A stretch of 64,000 bases of DNA from JAHEKD01 sp965204695 (GTDB taxonomy: Bacteria > Pseudomonadota > Gammaproteobacteria > Arenicellales > JAHEKD01). Positions within the stretch are counted from its first letter, which is position 1, and each line of letters begins with the position of its first letter. This document shows, one piece after another, positions 1 through 7,515 of the stretch. Position numbers and translations under genes: made by a program. The notes below the pieces were generated by a model. The model was not told where the DNA came from. It did no database searches and saw only the letters and a program-made list of their open reading frames with translations. Location of the stretch: NCBI GenBank assembly GCA_965204695.1, contig OZ242007.1, forward strand, positions 2,480,001 through 2,544,000, written 5' to 3'.

Positions 1-58
1 TCAATGCGTTTATCGTGAAACAAATGACAAGTAAAAATAGTTTTTTCATGATGGTCAT
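1..58 (-). CDS. 5' end of a secreted-protein gene, cut by window edge
   Basis: Only the first 19 codons are visible. They encode a short basic start (MTIMKK) and a hydrophobic stretch (LFLLVICFTI), which reads as a Sec signal peptide. The gene begins five bases after the stop of the upstream cupredoxin gene and runs in the same direction, so it is probably the last visible cistron of the copper operon. A second in-frame ATG at 49 is an equally possible start. The function cannot be told from this fragment. An exported metal-binding protein is an inference from context only. Confidence 0.6.
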   Translation of the reverse strand, partial: MTIMKKLFLLVICFTINAL

Positions 59-63
59 TTTAA

Positions 64-567
64 TCAGTTAAAGCTAATTTTGCCAACCATACCGGATTGA
101 TAGTGCCCCGGAACATTGCAGGCGAACTCTAAGTCATCAGCTTTGGCAAACGTCCAGGTTAATTCACCTGTTTCACCGGGATTGAGCAGTAAACTGTTAG
201 CATGATCATGACCCGCTCCGTGACCTTTGTCAGTCATGGTCATATGGCCGGTGTTGATATGATTCAGCATTTCATCTTGATGCTCAATATGCATATCATT
301 GGTCGCAATAGTGAACTCATGGATTTGCAGGCCTTGATTTACAATTTTAAAGTGGATGGTTTCTCCTGCTTTTGTATCCAGTGAAGGCAGGTCATATTTA
401 TTGTCGGTCATGATAACTTCAATCGTCCGATCAGCATGATCTGCTTTGCCAGCGCTGCCAAAAGCATAGCCATGATGGTCATCATGATCATGTGAATGAT
501 CATCGGTACCAGCCGTGAAGGCAGATATACTGAAGGTTAATAAAATGATGTTAAGAATGTATTTCAT
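64..567 (-). CDS. copI: Periplasmic cupredoxin, CopI-like
   Basis: This is a 167-residue exported blue-copper-type protein. Residues 1-19 form a signal peptide, followed by a His/Asp-rich stretch (HSHDHDDHH, about 24-32) and then one cupredoxin fold. The type 1 copper ligands are visible: the His of IHEF near residue 83, and the Cys, His and Met of the CNVPGHYQSGM motif near the C-terminus. Family members of the CopI type protect the periplasm from copper, probably by binding or oxidising Cu(I). The gene lies 26 bases downstream of copB, inside the copper operon. The cupredoxin assignment is firm. The CopI name rests on the His-rich N-terminus and the neighbourhood. Confidence 0.85.
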   Translation of the reverse strand: MKYILNIILLTFSISAFTAGTDDHSHDHDDHHGYAFGSAGKADHADRTIEVIMTDNKYDLPSLDTKAGETIHFKIVNQGLQIHEFTIATNDMHIEHQDEMLNHINTGHMTMTDKGHGAGHDHANSLLLNPGETGELTWTFAKADDLEFACNVPGHYQSGMVGKISFN

Positions 568-593
568 GTGTTTTCTCCTGTTGGCAATGTGAA

Positions 594-1298
594 CTAAAAC
601 CAGCTGTGGATACCAATGACATATTGAACATCATCAGTATCTTCACCTTCATCGCGAGCGAAATCGGCAGTGTCACCAAATTTCTTTTCCCAGTTAATCC
701 CGATATAAGGGGCAAATTGGCGGTTGATAAAATAATTGAGCCGTAAACCCAGCTCCATGTCCGAGAAGCCAGAACCAATACCAGCTGCTTCATCGTCTTC
801 AGCATAAGCATTTATTTCAATTTCAGGGACCAATACCCACTTTTGGGTGAGCATCAACTCGTACTCGGCTTCTAGTCGTGCTCCATATTGGCCACTTTCA
901 CCGATGAACAAAGCTGCATCGATTTCGAATAAATAGGGAGCTAAACCGATAAACCCGAGTACCAGCCAGTCATTTTCGGGTTTAGGATAAATGTCGCGGC
1001 GGTAGCCAGCCTGAACATCCCAAAATGGTGAAATGGCTCGACTGTAAACGAGTTGAGTTTCAACTGATTCAGTCTCATCATCGGTAAATTCAGCTTCGAA
1101 TTTAAGCCTGAGCTTGTTGATGTCTTTTCCAGCCCAGGCCTCGCCCTCAATGACGTTAAAATTATCACCTTGAGTGCTGCGGCGCTCGAATTGATCAAAC
1201 TTCAACTGAGTGACAATCGGGTCGGATTCACCACCGGCCGCTATAATGCTCGAGCTTATGAACAACGCACAAATTGGGAGTAATGTTCTTATTTGCAT
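594..1298 (-). CDS. copB: Copper resistance outer membrane protein CopB
   Basis: This 234-residue protein has a signal peptide (about 1-20) and a beta-barrel-like sequence that ends in an aromatic residue (HSWF), as outer membrane proteins do. It carries the typical CopB core: FDQFE, EGEAWAGKDINKLRLKFEAEF, the RAISPFWDVQAGYRRD block and GLAPYLFEIDAALF. It lacks the long Met/His-rich N-terminal repeats found in some plasmid CopB proteins and is therefore short for the family. It sits nine bases downstream of copA, and the two are normally co-transcribed. CopB is thought to sequester or move copper at the outer membrane. Confidence 0.93.
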   Translation of the reverse strand: MQIRTLLPICALFISSSIIAAGGESDPIVTQLKFDQFERRSTQGDNFNVIEGEAWAGKDINKLRLKFEAEFTDDETESVETQLVYSRAISPFWDVQAGYRRDIYPKPENDWLVLGFIGLAPYLFEIDAALFIGESGQYGARLEAEYELMLTQKWVLVPEIEINAYAEDDEAAGIGSGFSDMELGLRLNYFINRQFAPYIGINWEKKFGDTADFARDEGEDTDDVQYVIGIHSWF

Positions 1299-1307
1299 TA
1301 CTCCTCC

Positions 1308-3101
1308 TTAAGCAATCTTAACGTTGCGAAACATGCCCGCCATCATGTGCATCAGCAGATGACAATGGTAGGCCCAGTTTCCATAGGCATCAGCAGTGAC
1401 TAAGTAACTGACTTTGCTGCCGGGTTGGACAGTGACGGTATGTTTGCGTGGGATCCGCTTGGCATCACCGGTTTCAAGGTCACTCCAGACACCATGTAAA
1501 TGAATAGGATGAGTCATCATGGTGTCATTCACTAAAGTGAAGCGCACCCTCTCACCGAATTTCAGCAGAATAGGTTCAGCATCGTCGAATTTGATACCAT
1601 CGAACGACCACATGTAGCGGGCCATATTGCCAGTCAGGTGAATTTGAATCTCCCGGCTGGGATCACGCGGATCCGGGGTATCGTAAAGATTGAATAAATC
1701 GGCATAGGTCAACACTCTGCGGCCATTGTTTCTTAATCCCACACCGGGATCAGCAATCCCTGACATGGGTGTTTCGGCCAGCATATCAACTTGTGGGCCG
1801 TATTCAGACTCGGCATGCACAATCTCGGCCGTACTGCCCATGCCCGCCTTTGCAATCATCGAACCGTGATTCATTTTTGAGTGATCCATAGTGCTATGGT
1901 CCATCTGACCATGATTAATAGTTGAGTGATCCATTTTGGACATATCGTGTCCTGCATGAGTACCATGGCCACCCATCCCCATATCGCCATGTGTTAAGGT
2001 CACTCGCTCATCCATTGCTGGGACTGATGCGGTTAAGGCAAGGTCTGGTGTCAGGGTGCCGCGGGCAAACCCCGAACGATCGATTGTTTGTGAAAAAATG
2101 GTATAGGCTCGATCGGCATTGGGTTGAACAATCACATCAAAAGTTTCGGCAACATTAATACGAAACTCTTCAACAGTTACCGGTTCAACATATTGACCAT
2201 CAGTAGCGATGACCTGCATATCCAATCCGGGAATACGGACATCAAAAATGCTCATGGCAGCAGCGTTGATAAACCTGAGACGGATTTTCTCGCCACGATT
2301 GAATAATCCGGTCCAGTTTGCATCCGGCGTCTGCCCATTCATCAAAAAGGTATAGGTCATACCGGTGACATCAGACAGATCGCTGTCACTCATGCGCATT
2401 TGATTCCACATCTGGCGCTCATTGAAAGTACCCGACAAACCTTTTGTCTTTAAATCAGACCAAATATCTGCCAATGTTCGTTCTTGGGTGTTGTAATAGT
2501 GTGAAAGCTTCTTTAACTTGCGATAAATACGATTTGGGTCTTCGTCGGTCCAGTCAGAAAGAATCACTACATAATCGCGGTCATAGGCAAACGGTTCAGG
2601 TTCGGCCGGGTCAATAATGATCGCGCCATAAACACCTTTTTGTTCCTGAAAGCCGGAATGCGAGTGATACCAATAGGTGCCGTTCTGGATTACGTCAAAC
2701 TGGTAATGATAAGTGTCACCGGGTTTAATGCCAGCAAATGTCAGACCTGGGACACCATCCATTTCGTTGGGCAGAATCAAGCCATGCCAGTGAATGGAAG
2801 AATCTTCAGCCAAGTGGTTAGTGACATTTAATTTAACCCGCTCACCTTCTCTGAAGCGCAATGTTGGTGAAGGCACTGAGCCATTAACGGCATTAGCAAT
2901 ACGGTTTTTTCCCGTGAAATTAACCTCACGGTAGCCAATGTTTAAATCGAAATTAGTGCCCGCTAACAATGGAACTTCAACAGGTTTTGTGTTAGCCAAC
3001 AACTGTGGATTGATGCCCAGACCTGCTAACCCAACTGCAGATGCAGCACCGGTTACAAATCTGCGACGCGGTAAAGAAAATGATGGAAATAAATCGTTCA
3101 T
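1308..3101 (-). CDS. copA: CopA-type multicopper oxidase, Tat-exported
   Basis: This 597-residue protein is the periplasmic multicopper oxidase of the CopA (PcoA) copper resistance family. The start carries a twin-arginine motif (RRRFVTG, about 12-18). The four copper-binding motifs are present in order: HWHGLILPNEMDGV, WYHSHSG, HPIHLHG and the C-terminal HCHLLMHMMAGM. Between the second and third domains lies a Met/His/Asp-rich run with repeated MDHS or MNHG units (about 390-420), a typical copper-collecting segment. It likely oxidises Cu(I) in the periplasm. It is followed by copB and preceded by the small Cys/His-rich gene. AGGAG lies upstream of the ATG. Confidence 0.95.
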   Translation of the reverse strand: MNDLFPSFSLPRRRFVTGAASAVGLAGLGINPQLLANTKPVEVPLLAGTNFDLNIGYREVNFTGKNRIANAVNGSVPSPTLRFREGERVKLNVTNHLAEDSSIHWHGLILPNEMDGVPGLTFAGIKPGDTYHYQFDVIQNGTYWYHSHSGFQEQKGVYGAIIIDPAEPEPFAYDRDYVVILSDWTDEDPNRIYRKLKKLSHYYNTQERTLADIWSDLKTKGLSGTFNERQMWNQMRMSDSDLSDVTGMTYTFLMNGQTPDANWTGLFNRGEKIRLRFINAAAMSIFDVRIPGLDMQVIATDGQYVEPVTVEEFRINVAETFDVIVQPNADRAYTIFSQTIDRSGFARGTLTPDLALTASVPAMDERVTLTHGDMGMGGHGTHAGHDMSKMDHSTINHGQMDHSTMDHSKMNHGSMIAKAGMGSTAEIVHAESEYGPQVDMLAETPMSGIADPGVGLRNNGRRVLTYADLFNLYDTPDPRDPSREIQIHLTGNMARYMWSFDGIKFDDAEPILLKFGERVRFTLVNDTMMTHPIHLHGVWSDLETGDAKRIPRKHTVTVQPGSKVSYLVTADAYGNWAYHCHLLMHMMAGMFRNVKIA

Positions 3102-3126
3102 AAATCACTCCTAAAACTAAACAACA

Positions 3127-3142
3127 CGTGCCATTTGGCACG
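3127..3142 (-). other. Short palindrome in the copA leader
   Basis: Two 7-base arms (CGTGCCA and TGGCACG) form a perfect inverted repeat with a two-base centre, lying 26 bases upstream of the copA start and 22 bases after the stop of the preceding gene. On the minus strand it is followed by a loosely T-rich stretch. It could be a weak attenuator or a protein-binding site. The sequence does not decide between them. Confidence 0.4.
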
Positions 3143-3163
3143 ATCCCAAGTCAGTAAGAATGA

Positions 3164-3487
3164 TTAAATCGGGGGCTTAAAAAGCTCGAGTAAGGGTTCC
3201 GGATGAAATGAGTCTGATTTGGCGGAGGCACTAAAATGCGTTTTTTTGATGTGAGGTAATTGCTCTGTTGCAGTTAACGCTAATGTGCTCTGCAAGCAGC
3301 TATTACAATGATTATTTGCCAGGTCATCCAAACAACAGTCATGATGGCTGGGCGTGTTCTGTTCCTGGCAATGAATGTTGTCACTGAGTTCAAGTGGATT
3401 CTGCTGGACCGCAAAAACAGCAGACTGAAAAGCAATCAGCCAAAATAGGGTCAGGCAAATTATTTTTTTAGCGCTAATTTTTAACAT
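3164..3487 (-). CDS. Small exported Cys/His-rich protein, CopL-like position
   Basis: This protein of about 107 residues has an N-terminal hydrophobic segment (IICLTLFWLIAFQSAVFA) and a mature part with seven Cys and several His residues clustered as HCQEQ, HHDCCLDD and HCNSCLQS. Such small Cys/His-rich exported proteins often precede copA, and in Xanthomonas the regulator-like CopL occupies this place. I see no enzyme motif. Metal binding is likely, while a regulatory role is only inference. The ATG at 3487 is preferred over the TTG one codon earlier. The gene belongs to the leftward copper operon, 36 bases after the DUF4396 gene. Confidence 0.7.
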   Translation of the reverse strand: MLKISAKKIICLTLFWLIAFQSAVFAVQQNPLELSDNIHCQEQNTPSHHDCCLDDLANNHCNSCLQSTLALTATEQLPHIKKTHFSASAKSDSFHPEPLLELFKPPI

Positions 3488-3523
3488 CAAACTCTTATGA
3501 CGTATTTACTATTTTAAAGTTCA

Positions 3524-4006
3524 TTAATGGCAACTCTTGTTGTATTTCTTGAGCCGCCAATAATTGTAGGGCCAGGGGACTAAGAAGCCGACGATGAGCA
3601 TGATCGGAATCACCCACCAGGTCAGTTTGGCGCCGCCGGTCAGCCACCAATCAATCGCATTCATGCTGATCTCCATTGCCAGCATAGAAATGAAACTCAT
3701 GCCCAGGGCGGTTTTGAGAGCGCTAATCCAATCGAAACCGCCTCTTTTCAGAATGATTGTTTCCAGCAAAATGCTAGTCAATAAACCATTAACAATCGCC
3801 AGACTCATGATCCAAAGGGTAGGCCAGGGGATACCGGTAAACTGAAAATAGGCAATAGTACCGAAGTCACCAATTGCACAGCCGATCAAACACCACATGG
3901 TGTTATAGGCGCTACGTCCCCAGGTGAGCTGGTCATTCCAAAATCCTTTCGGTTTTCGTTGTGTTTGAATAGAGCAACAGCTCTTATTTTGCCCAACATG
4001 TTCCAT
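3524..4006 (-). CDS. DUF4396 inner membrane protein
   Basis: This 160-residue protein has four hydrophobic segments (about 37-57, 61-85, 92-115 and 128-147) and the WW/PWPYNYWRLKKY C-terminal pattern of the DUF4396 family. These proteins are of unknown biochemical role but often lie in copper or heavy-metal resistance loci. The first 15 residues include a Cys pair (SCC). It is the first gene of the leftward copper operon. Its ATG lies only seven bases after the -10 element of a MerR-type promoter, so the mRNA should begin at or within a base or two of the start codon and would be leaderless. Confidence 0.85.
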   Translation of the reverse strand: MEHVGQNKSCCSIQTQRKPKGFWNDQLTWGRSAYNTMWCLIGCAIGDFGTIAYFQFTGIPWPTLWIMSLAIVNGLLTSILLETIILKRGGFDWISALKTALGMSFISMLAMEISMNAIDWWLTGGAKLTWWVIPIMLIVGFLVPWPYNYWRLKKYNKSCH

Positions 4007-4011
4007 AAACC

Positions 4012-4044
4012 TTATAATAATCCCTGTAACGATTACAGGGTCAA
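4012..4044 (-). promoter_or_regulatory. MerR-type promoter with operator dyad
   Basis: A perfect 19-base dyad, CCCTGTAACGATTACAGGG, occupies 4022-4040 between a -35 element TTGACC (4044-4039) and a -10 element TATTAT (4019-4014) read leftward. The spacer is 19 bases, the over-long spacing that MerR-family activators correct by twisting DNA. The dyad ends seven bases before the start codon of the divergent merR-type gene, so binding should also repress that gene. No second copy of the dyad was seen in the window. Confidence 0.85.
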
Positions 4045-4047
4045 GTC

Positions 4048-4449
4048 ATGCGAATAGGTAAATTAGCCAGCCAAACTGATACATCTGTCGAGCTGATTCG
4101 GCATTATGAAAAAATAGGCTTGTTAGCAAAGCCGCCCAGGAGCGCAAGTGATCAACGGATTTATAAAAATGTACATCTGGAACAGCTGAAAGTCATTCGA
4201 CAATTACGGGCACTGGATTTCAGCCTTAAAGAAATCGGGTTATTGTTTGAATATCAAAATGATCCCAAGCACCATACCAAGAAAGAGGTCAAGGCTTTGG
4301 TAAACAAACATGTAGATAAACTAGACGAGTTGCTAATTAATATCACTACAACCCGTGATTATTTACTAAAGCTAAAGAATAAATGCGATGGCAGTAATGA
4401 ATCCGCTGAGCATTGTCCAATATTGGAAGACTTGGTGATCAAACACTAA
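4048..4449 (+). CDS. MerR-family metal-responsive regulator (CueR/CadR-like)
   Basis: This 133-residue protein has an N-terminal winged helix-turn-helix (MRIGKLASQTDTSVELIRHYEKIGLL), a dimerisation helix (about 80-110) and a C-terminal metal loop with two Cys residues in KCDGSNESAEHCPILEDL. That loop is the signature of CueR, CadR and PbrR sensors. The extra mid-protein Cys typical of Pb/Cd sensors is absent (DPKHHTKKE at that place), so a copper-type sensor fits best given the copper operon next door. It should activate the leftward DUF4396-copAB operon from the dyad at 4022-4040 and repress itself. The stop codon almost abuts the amidase start, so the two are probably co-transcribed. Confidence 0.9.
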   Translation: MRIGKLASQTDTSVELIRHYEKIGLLAKPPRSASDQRIYKNVHLEQLKVIRQLRALDFSLKEIGLLFEYQNDPKHHTKKEVKALVNKHVDKLDELLINITTTRDYLLKLKNKCDGSNESAEHCPILEDLVIKH

Positions 4450-4450
4450 G

Positions 4451-5842
4451 ATGACTAATATAGTTTATCTATCCGCTTGTGATTTAGCTGAAAAAATTCG
4501 TAATAAGCTAGTTTCCTGCAAGGAAGTTGTAACGGCACACTTAGAAAGGATTGAACAGGTTAATCCTAAACTTAATGCAGTAGTTACCTTGGATGCGGAT
4601 AAGGCAATAGATAATGCGGTTGCGGCTGACACGATGGTGTTAAAAGGAAAGGCCGTTGGTCCACTTCATGGTGTTCCGATGACAGTAAAAGACTCAATTG
4701 ACACCAAGGATTTGGTTTCAACCTGGGGAACGGTAGGGCGGAAAGATTTGACGCCTAAAGAAGATGCGACTGTCGTAACACGTGCCAAACAAGCCGGAGT
4801 TATTGTCCTCGGTAAAACAAACACTCCAGAGCTAACGCTTGGTATTGAAATGACTAATGATGTTTTTGGACCAACATTTAATCCTTTTCATTTGAGTAAA
4901 TCCCCGGGGGGGAGCAGTGGTGGAGCGGCTGCAATATTAGCAGCTGGCGGTATACCGTTAGAGTTTGGCAGTGACACAGGTGGCAGCATTCGCGAGCCCG
5001 CCAATTATTGTGGTGTTTGCGGGCTTAAGCCAAGCTTTGGACGAGTGCCTCGCACGGGCCATGCCGGGCCCTGGGAGTTGGATATCTGGGATCAATTAAC
5101 TCAAATAGGGCCGATGGCGCGTTGTGTTGATGATCTGGAGTTATTATTGAACGTCATACATGGTGAAGATGGAATTGATCCAACGGCAGTGACAAGACCA
5201 CTAAAGTCGAGTCACAAAGTAGAACTTAAAGATTTGCGTATTGCTTACTACACAGACGCGGATGTTTTAGAGCCGATTGCAGAGATCGAAAATGCTATTG
5301 TTGATGCAACCAAGGCTTTAAAAAGAAGAGTGTCAAGTGTACAGCCAAACTACCCTGAGATTTTAAAAAGTGTTTCGGATTTATACATTCGCTACACCTA
5401 TTCATATCTAGAGCGATTTCTTGTAAAGACCCTGGACTATTATGGTACAGATGAACCGGCCCCTAATCTCAGGCACTTGCTGGAGAATATAAAACGATCG
5501 GATAAATCTAAGCTTGGCGAAATCAACCTGGAAGTGAATGACTTTCGGGCGCACATGGGTGAGTTCATGCGCAATTACGACATTATTATTTGTCCAGCCA
5601 ATGTCTCAACGGCGGTTTCGCATAGCAATCAACCCACCGATTATGATCACAATACTTGGTTTAATTTATATGCCTATAATCTTACAGGCTGGCCTGCAGC
5701 TGTAGTACCTGTGGGTTTGACGGATAAGGGTTTGCCTTACGGTATTCAGATTGTTGGGAAGCCTTGGTGTGAAGATCAAGTATTGGCAATGGCTAAATAT
5801 TTAGAGCAGCTTTTTGGTGGCTTTAAACCTCCTAAACTATGA
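4451..5842 (+). CDS. Amidase-signature family hydrolase
   Basis: This 463-residue enzyme carries the complete amidase signature fold. The catalytic Lys lies in GVPMTVKDS (about residue 80), the cis-Ser in SPGGSSGGAAA (about 155) and the nucleophile Ser in SDTGGSIREP (about 179), followed by the family block CGLKPSFGRVP. It hydrolyses an amide bond, and the natural substrate cannot be read from the sequence. GatA is unlikely because gatB/gatC are absent and the C-terminal part differs. The start lies one base after the merR-type stop with no good ribosome site, suggesting translational coupling. It converges with the next gene with a five-base gap. Confidence 0.88.
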   Translation: MTNIVYLSACDLAEKIRNKLVSCKEVVTAHLERIEQVNPKLNAVVTLDADKAIDNAVAADTMVLKGKAVGPLHGVPMTVKDSIDTKDLVSTWGTVGRKDLTPKEDATVVTRAKQAGVIVLGKTNTPELTLGIEMTNDVFGPTFNPFHLSKSPGGSSGGAAAILAAGGIPLEFGSDTGGSIREPANYCGVCGLKPSFGRVPRTGHAGPWELDIWDQLTQIGPMARCVDDLELLLNVIHGEDGIDPTAVTRPLKSSHKVELKDLRIAYYTDADVLEPIAEIENAIVDATKALKRRVSSVQPNYPEILKSVSDLYIRYTYSYLERFLVKTLDYYGTDEPAPNLRHLLENIKRSDKSKLGEINLEVNDFRAHMGEFMRNYDIIICPANVSTAVSHSNQPTDYDHNTWFNLYAYNLTGWPAAVVPVGLTDKGLPYGIQIVGKPWCEDQVLAMAKYLEQLFGGFKPPKL

Positions 5843-5847
5843 ATTTA

Positions 5848-7263
5848 TTATTCGATTACACGAATAATACTACTCATGCCGCTGACCTGGTGTTCAAGCA
5901 CATGGCAGTGAAACATCCAGTCACCTGGATTATCGGCGACAAAGGCAATTTCTACCGATTCATTTGACCAAACCATCACGGTGTCCTGCCAGGTTTGATA
6001 GGGATCGGGCTGCCCATTACGGTTTAACACTCGGAAGGCATGGCCATGCAAGTGCATAGGATGATCAAAAACGGTGTTGTTGATCAATTTTAATTTACAA
6101 GTCTGTCCGTGATGTAATGAAATTATCGGTTCGATATTATGACCGGCTCCAACCTGTTCATTCATGGCCCACATGAATCCTTGGTCAGCCAATTCTCGAA
6201 TCGATTGCCACTGTCCTTTAATTTTTGCTCTGCGCATACCGCCCATAGCGCCGCCACCAAGATCTATTTGATGTTCAACTGCATCATCAAGATTGGGTTC
6301 AGGCATTGTGTTTGCTGACAGTGCAATCGTCGAATCTAAAGGGGTATGGCGCAACGAGGGCTTATTTGAATAGTTAAACTTGAACACTTCTGGTTGTTCA
6401 CGTCCATAAGCCTGGTCCTTGATCACAACCTGTGATTGAGGTTCGTCCATCATATCGATGATTAAATCCACACGCATTGCTGCAGCCAGGATAACCAACC
6501 CATCTTCAGGTTGATGCGGTGTGACAGGCTGCCCATCAATGGCAATGATATTCGTTTGCAAAGAAGAAAAATCAAGCACAAAAGTTCGTGCATTCGCAGC
6601 ATTGATTAATCGTATTCTCAAGCGTTCACCGCTACGAATTTCAAATGACGGATATTCTCGACTATTAACTGTAATGGTATTACCAATTCTCCCAGCATGA
6701 GATTTATCATGTCGGTTGGAAAAATTATTGGTGATCTCAAAATCATCGCCCAGGCGCCAGTCATCCAATATTAAAACCAATTCTCTGTCAACTAGGACTG
6801 GGTCAGCTTCTTCGACGATTAAAGCACCATATAAGCCTCGTCCAATTTGTTCGGAACTATTGAAATGCGGGTGATACCAATAAGTGCCTGCATCGGGCAA
6901 TTTGAATTCATACTGATATGACTGATTTTTCTCAATGGGTTGTTGGGTTAAGCCAGGGACACCATCCATATTGTTGGGTAAGCGAATGCCATGACAGTGT
7001 AAAGTCGTCGCCTGTTCCAGGGAATTAGTAACTTGAATTTGCAGTGTATCACCTTGTTTAGCACGGAATTCAGGGCCGGGTAGTTTCCCGTTATAACACC
7101 AGAGCGAGGAACGGGGATAAGGTGCGCCCATGAAATAACCGCTTCCATGTCCAGAGTTGAGGTGATAGGTTTTTACTGGAGATTGTAGGGCAATGGAGTA
7201 AGTTGGCCATATATTAGCGCTTAAGGTAAATAAACTGGATGATACAAAGGTGCGTCTATCCAT
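5848..7263 (-). CDS. Second multicopper oxidase, Tat-exported
   Basis: This 471-residue three-domain multicopper oxidase has an N-terminal twin-arginine signal (MDRRTFVSSS). Copper motifs are HCHGIRLPNNMDGVPGL, GTYWYHPHFNSSEQ, HPMHLHGHAFRVL and HCHVLEHQVSGM in order. It lacks the Met/His-rich insert of CopA and is more than 100 residues shorter, closer to CueO/McoC or laccase-like oxidases. It probably oxidises cuprous ion or organic substrates in the periplasm and complements the copper island. It is transcribed alone from the 250-base gap at 7264-7515. It converges with the amidase gene. Substrate class is uncertain. Confidence 0.92.
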   Translation of the reverse strand: MDRRTFVSSSLFTLSANIWPTYSIALQSPVKTYHLNSGHGSGYFMGAPYPRSSLWCYNGKLPGPEFRAKQGDTLQIQVTNSLEQATTLHCHGIRLPNNMDGVPGLTQQPIEKNQSYQYEFKLPDAGTYWYHPHFNSSEQIGRGLYGALIVEEADPVLVDRELVLILDDWRLGDDFEITNNFSNRHDKSHAGRIGNTITVNSREYPSFEIRSGERLRIRLINAANARTFVLDFSSLQTNIIAIDGQPVTPHQPEDGLVILAAAMRVDLIIDMMDEPQSQVVIKDQAYGREQPEVFKFNYSNKPSLRHTPLDSTIALSANTMPEPNLDDAVEHQIDLGGGAMGGMRRAKIKGQWQSIRELADQGFMWAMNEQVGAGHNIEPIISLHHGQTCKLKLINNTVFDHPMHLHGHAFRVLNRNGQPDPYQTWQDTVMVWSNESVEIAFVADNPGDWMFHCHVLEHQVSGMSSIIRVIE

Positions 7264-7515
7264 GATTCATTAATAATGACACAAGTACGCTAAAATTGAG
7301 TAACTTTTTCCTCAGTAGGCTGTGAAATCACAAGTTAGTTAGAGATTAACATATCATTCAGTCAACACCAGGCGGTAATTCCAGTTCGAAAATGAGCTGG
7401 TAATTAACCTACATTTAAATCTACAGAATCAATTAGTGTTTCAGATTAACGGCTTGGATCATAACAAGACTAAATCTAATCGATCAGCAATAAAATGGAT
7501 TTAGGATCAAGTTCA

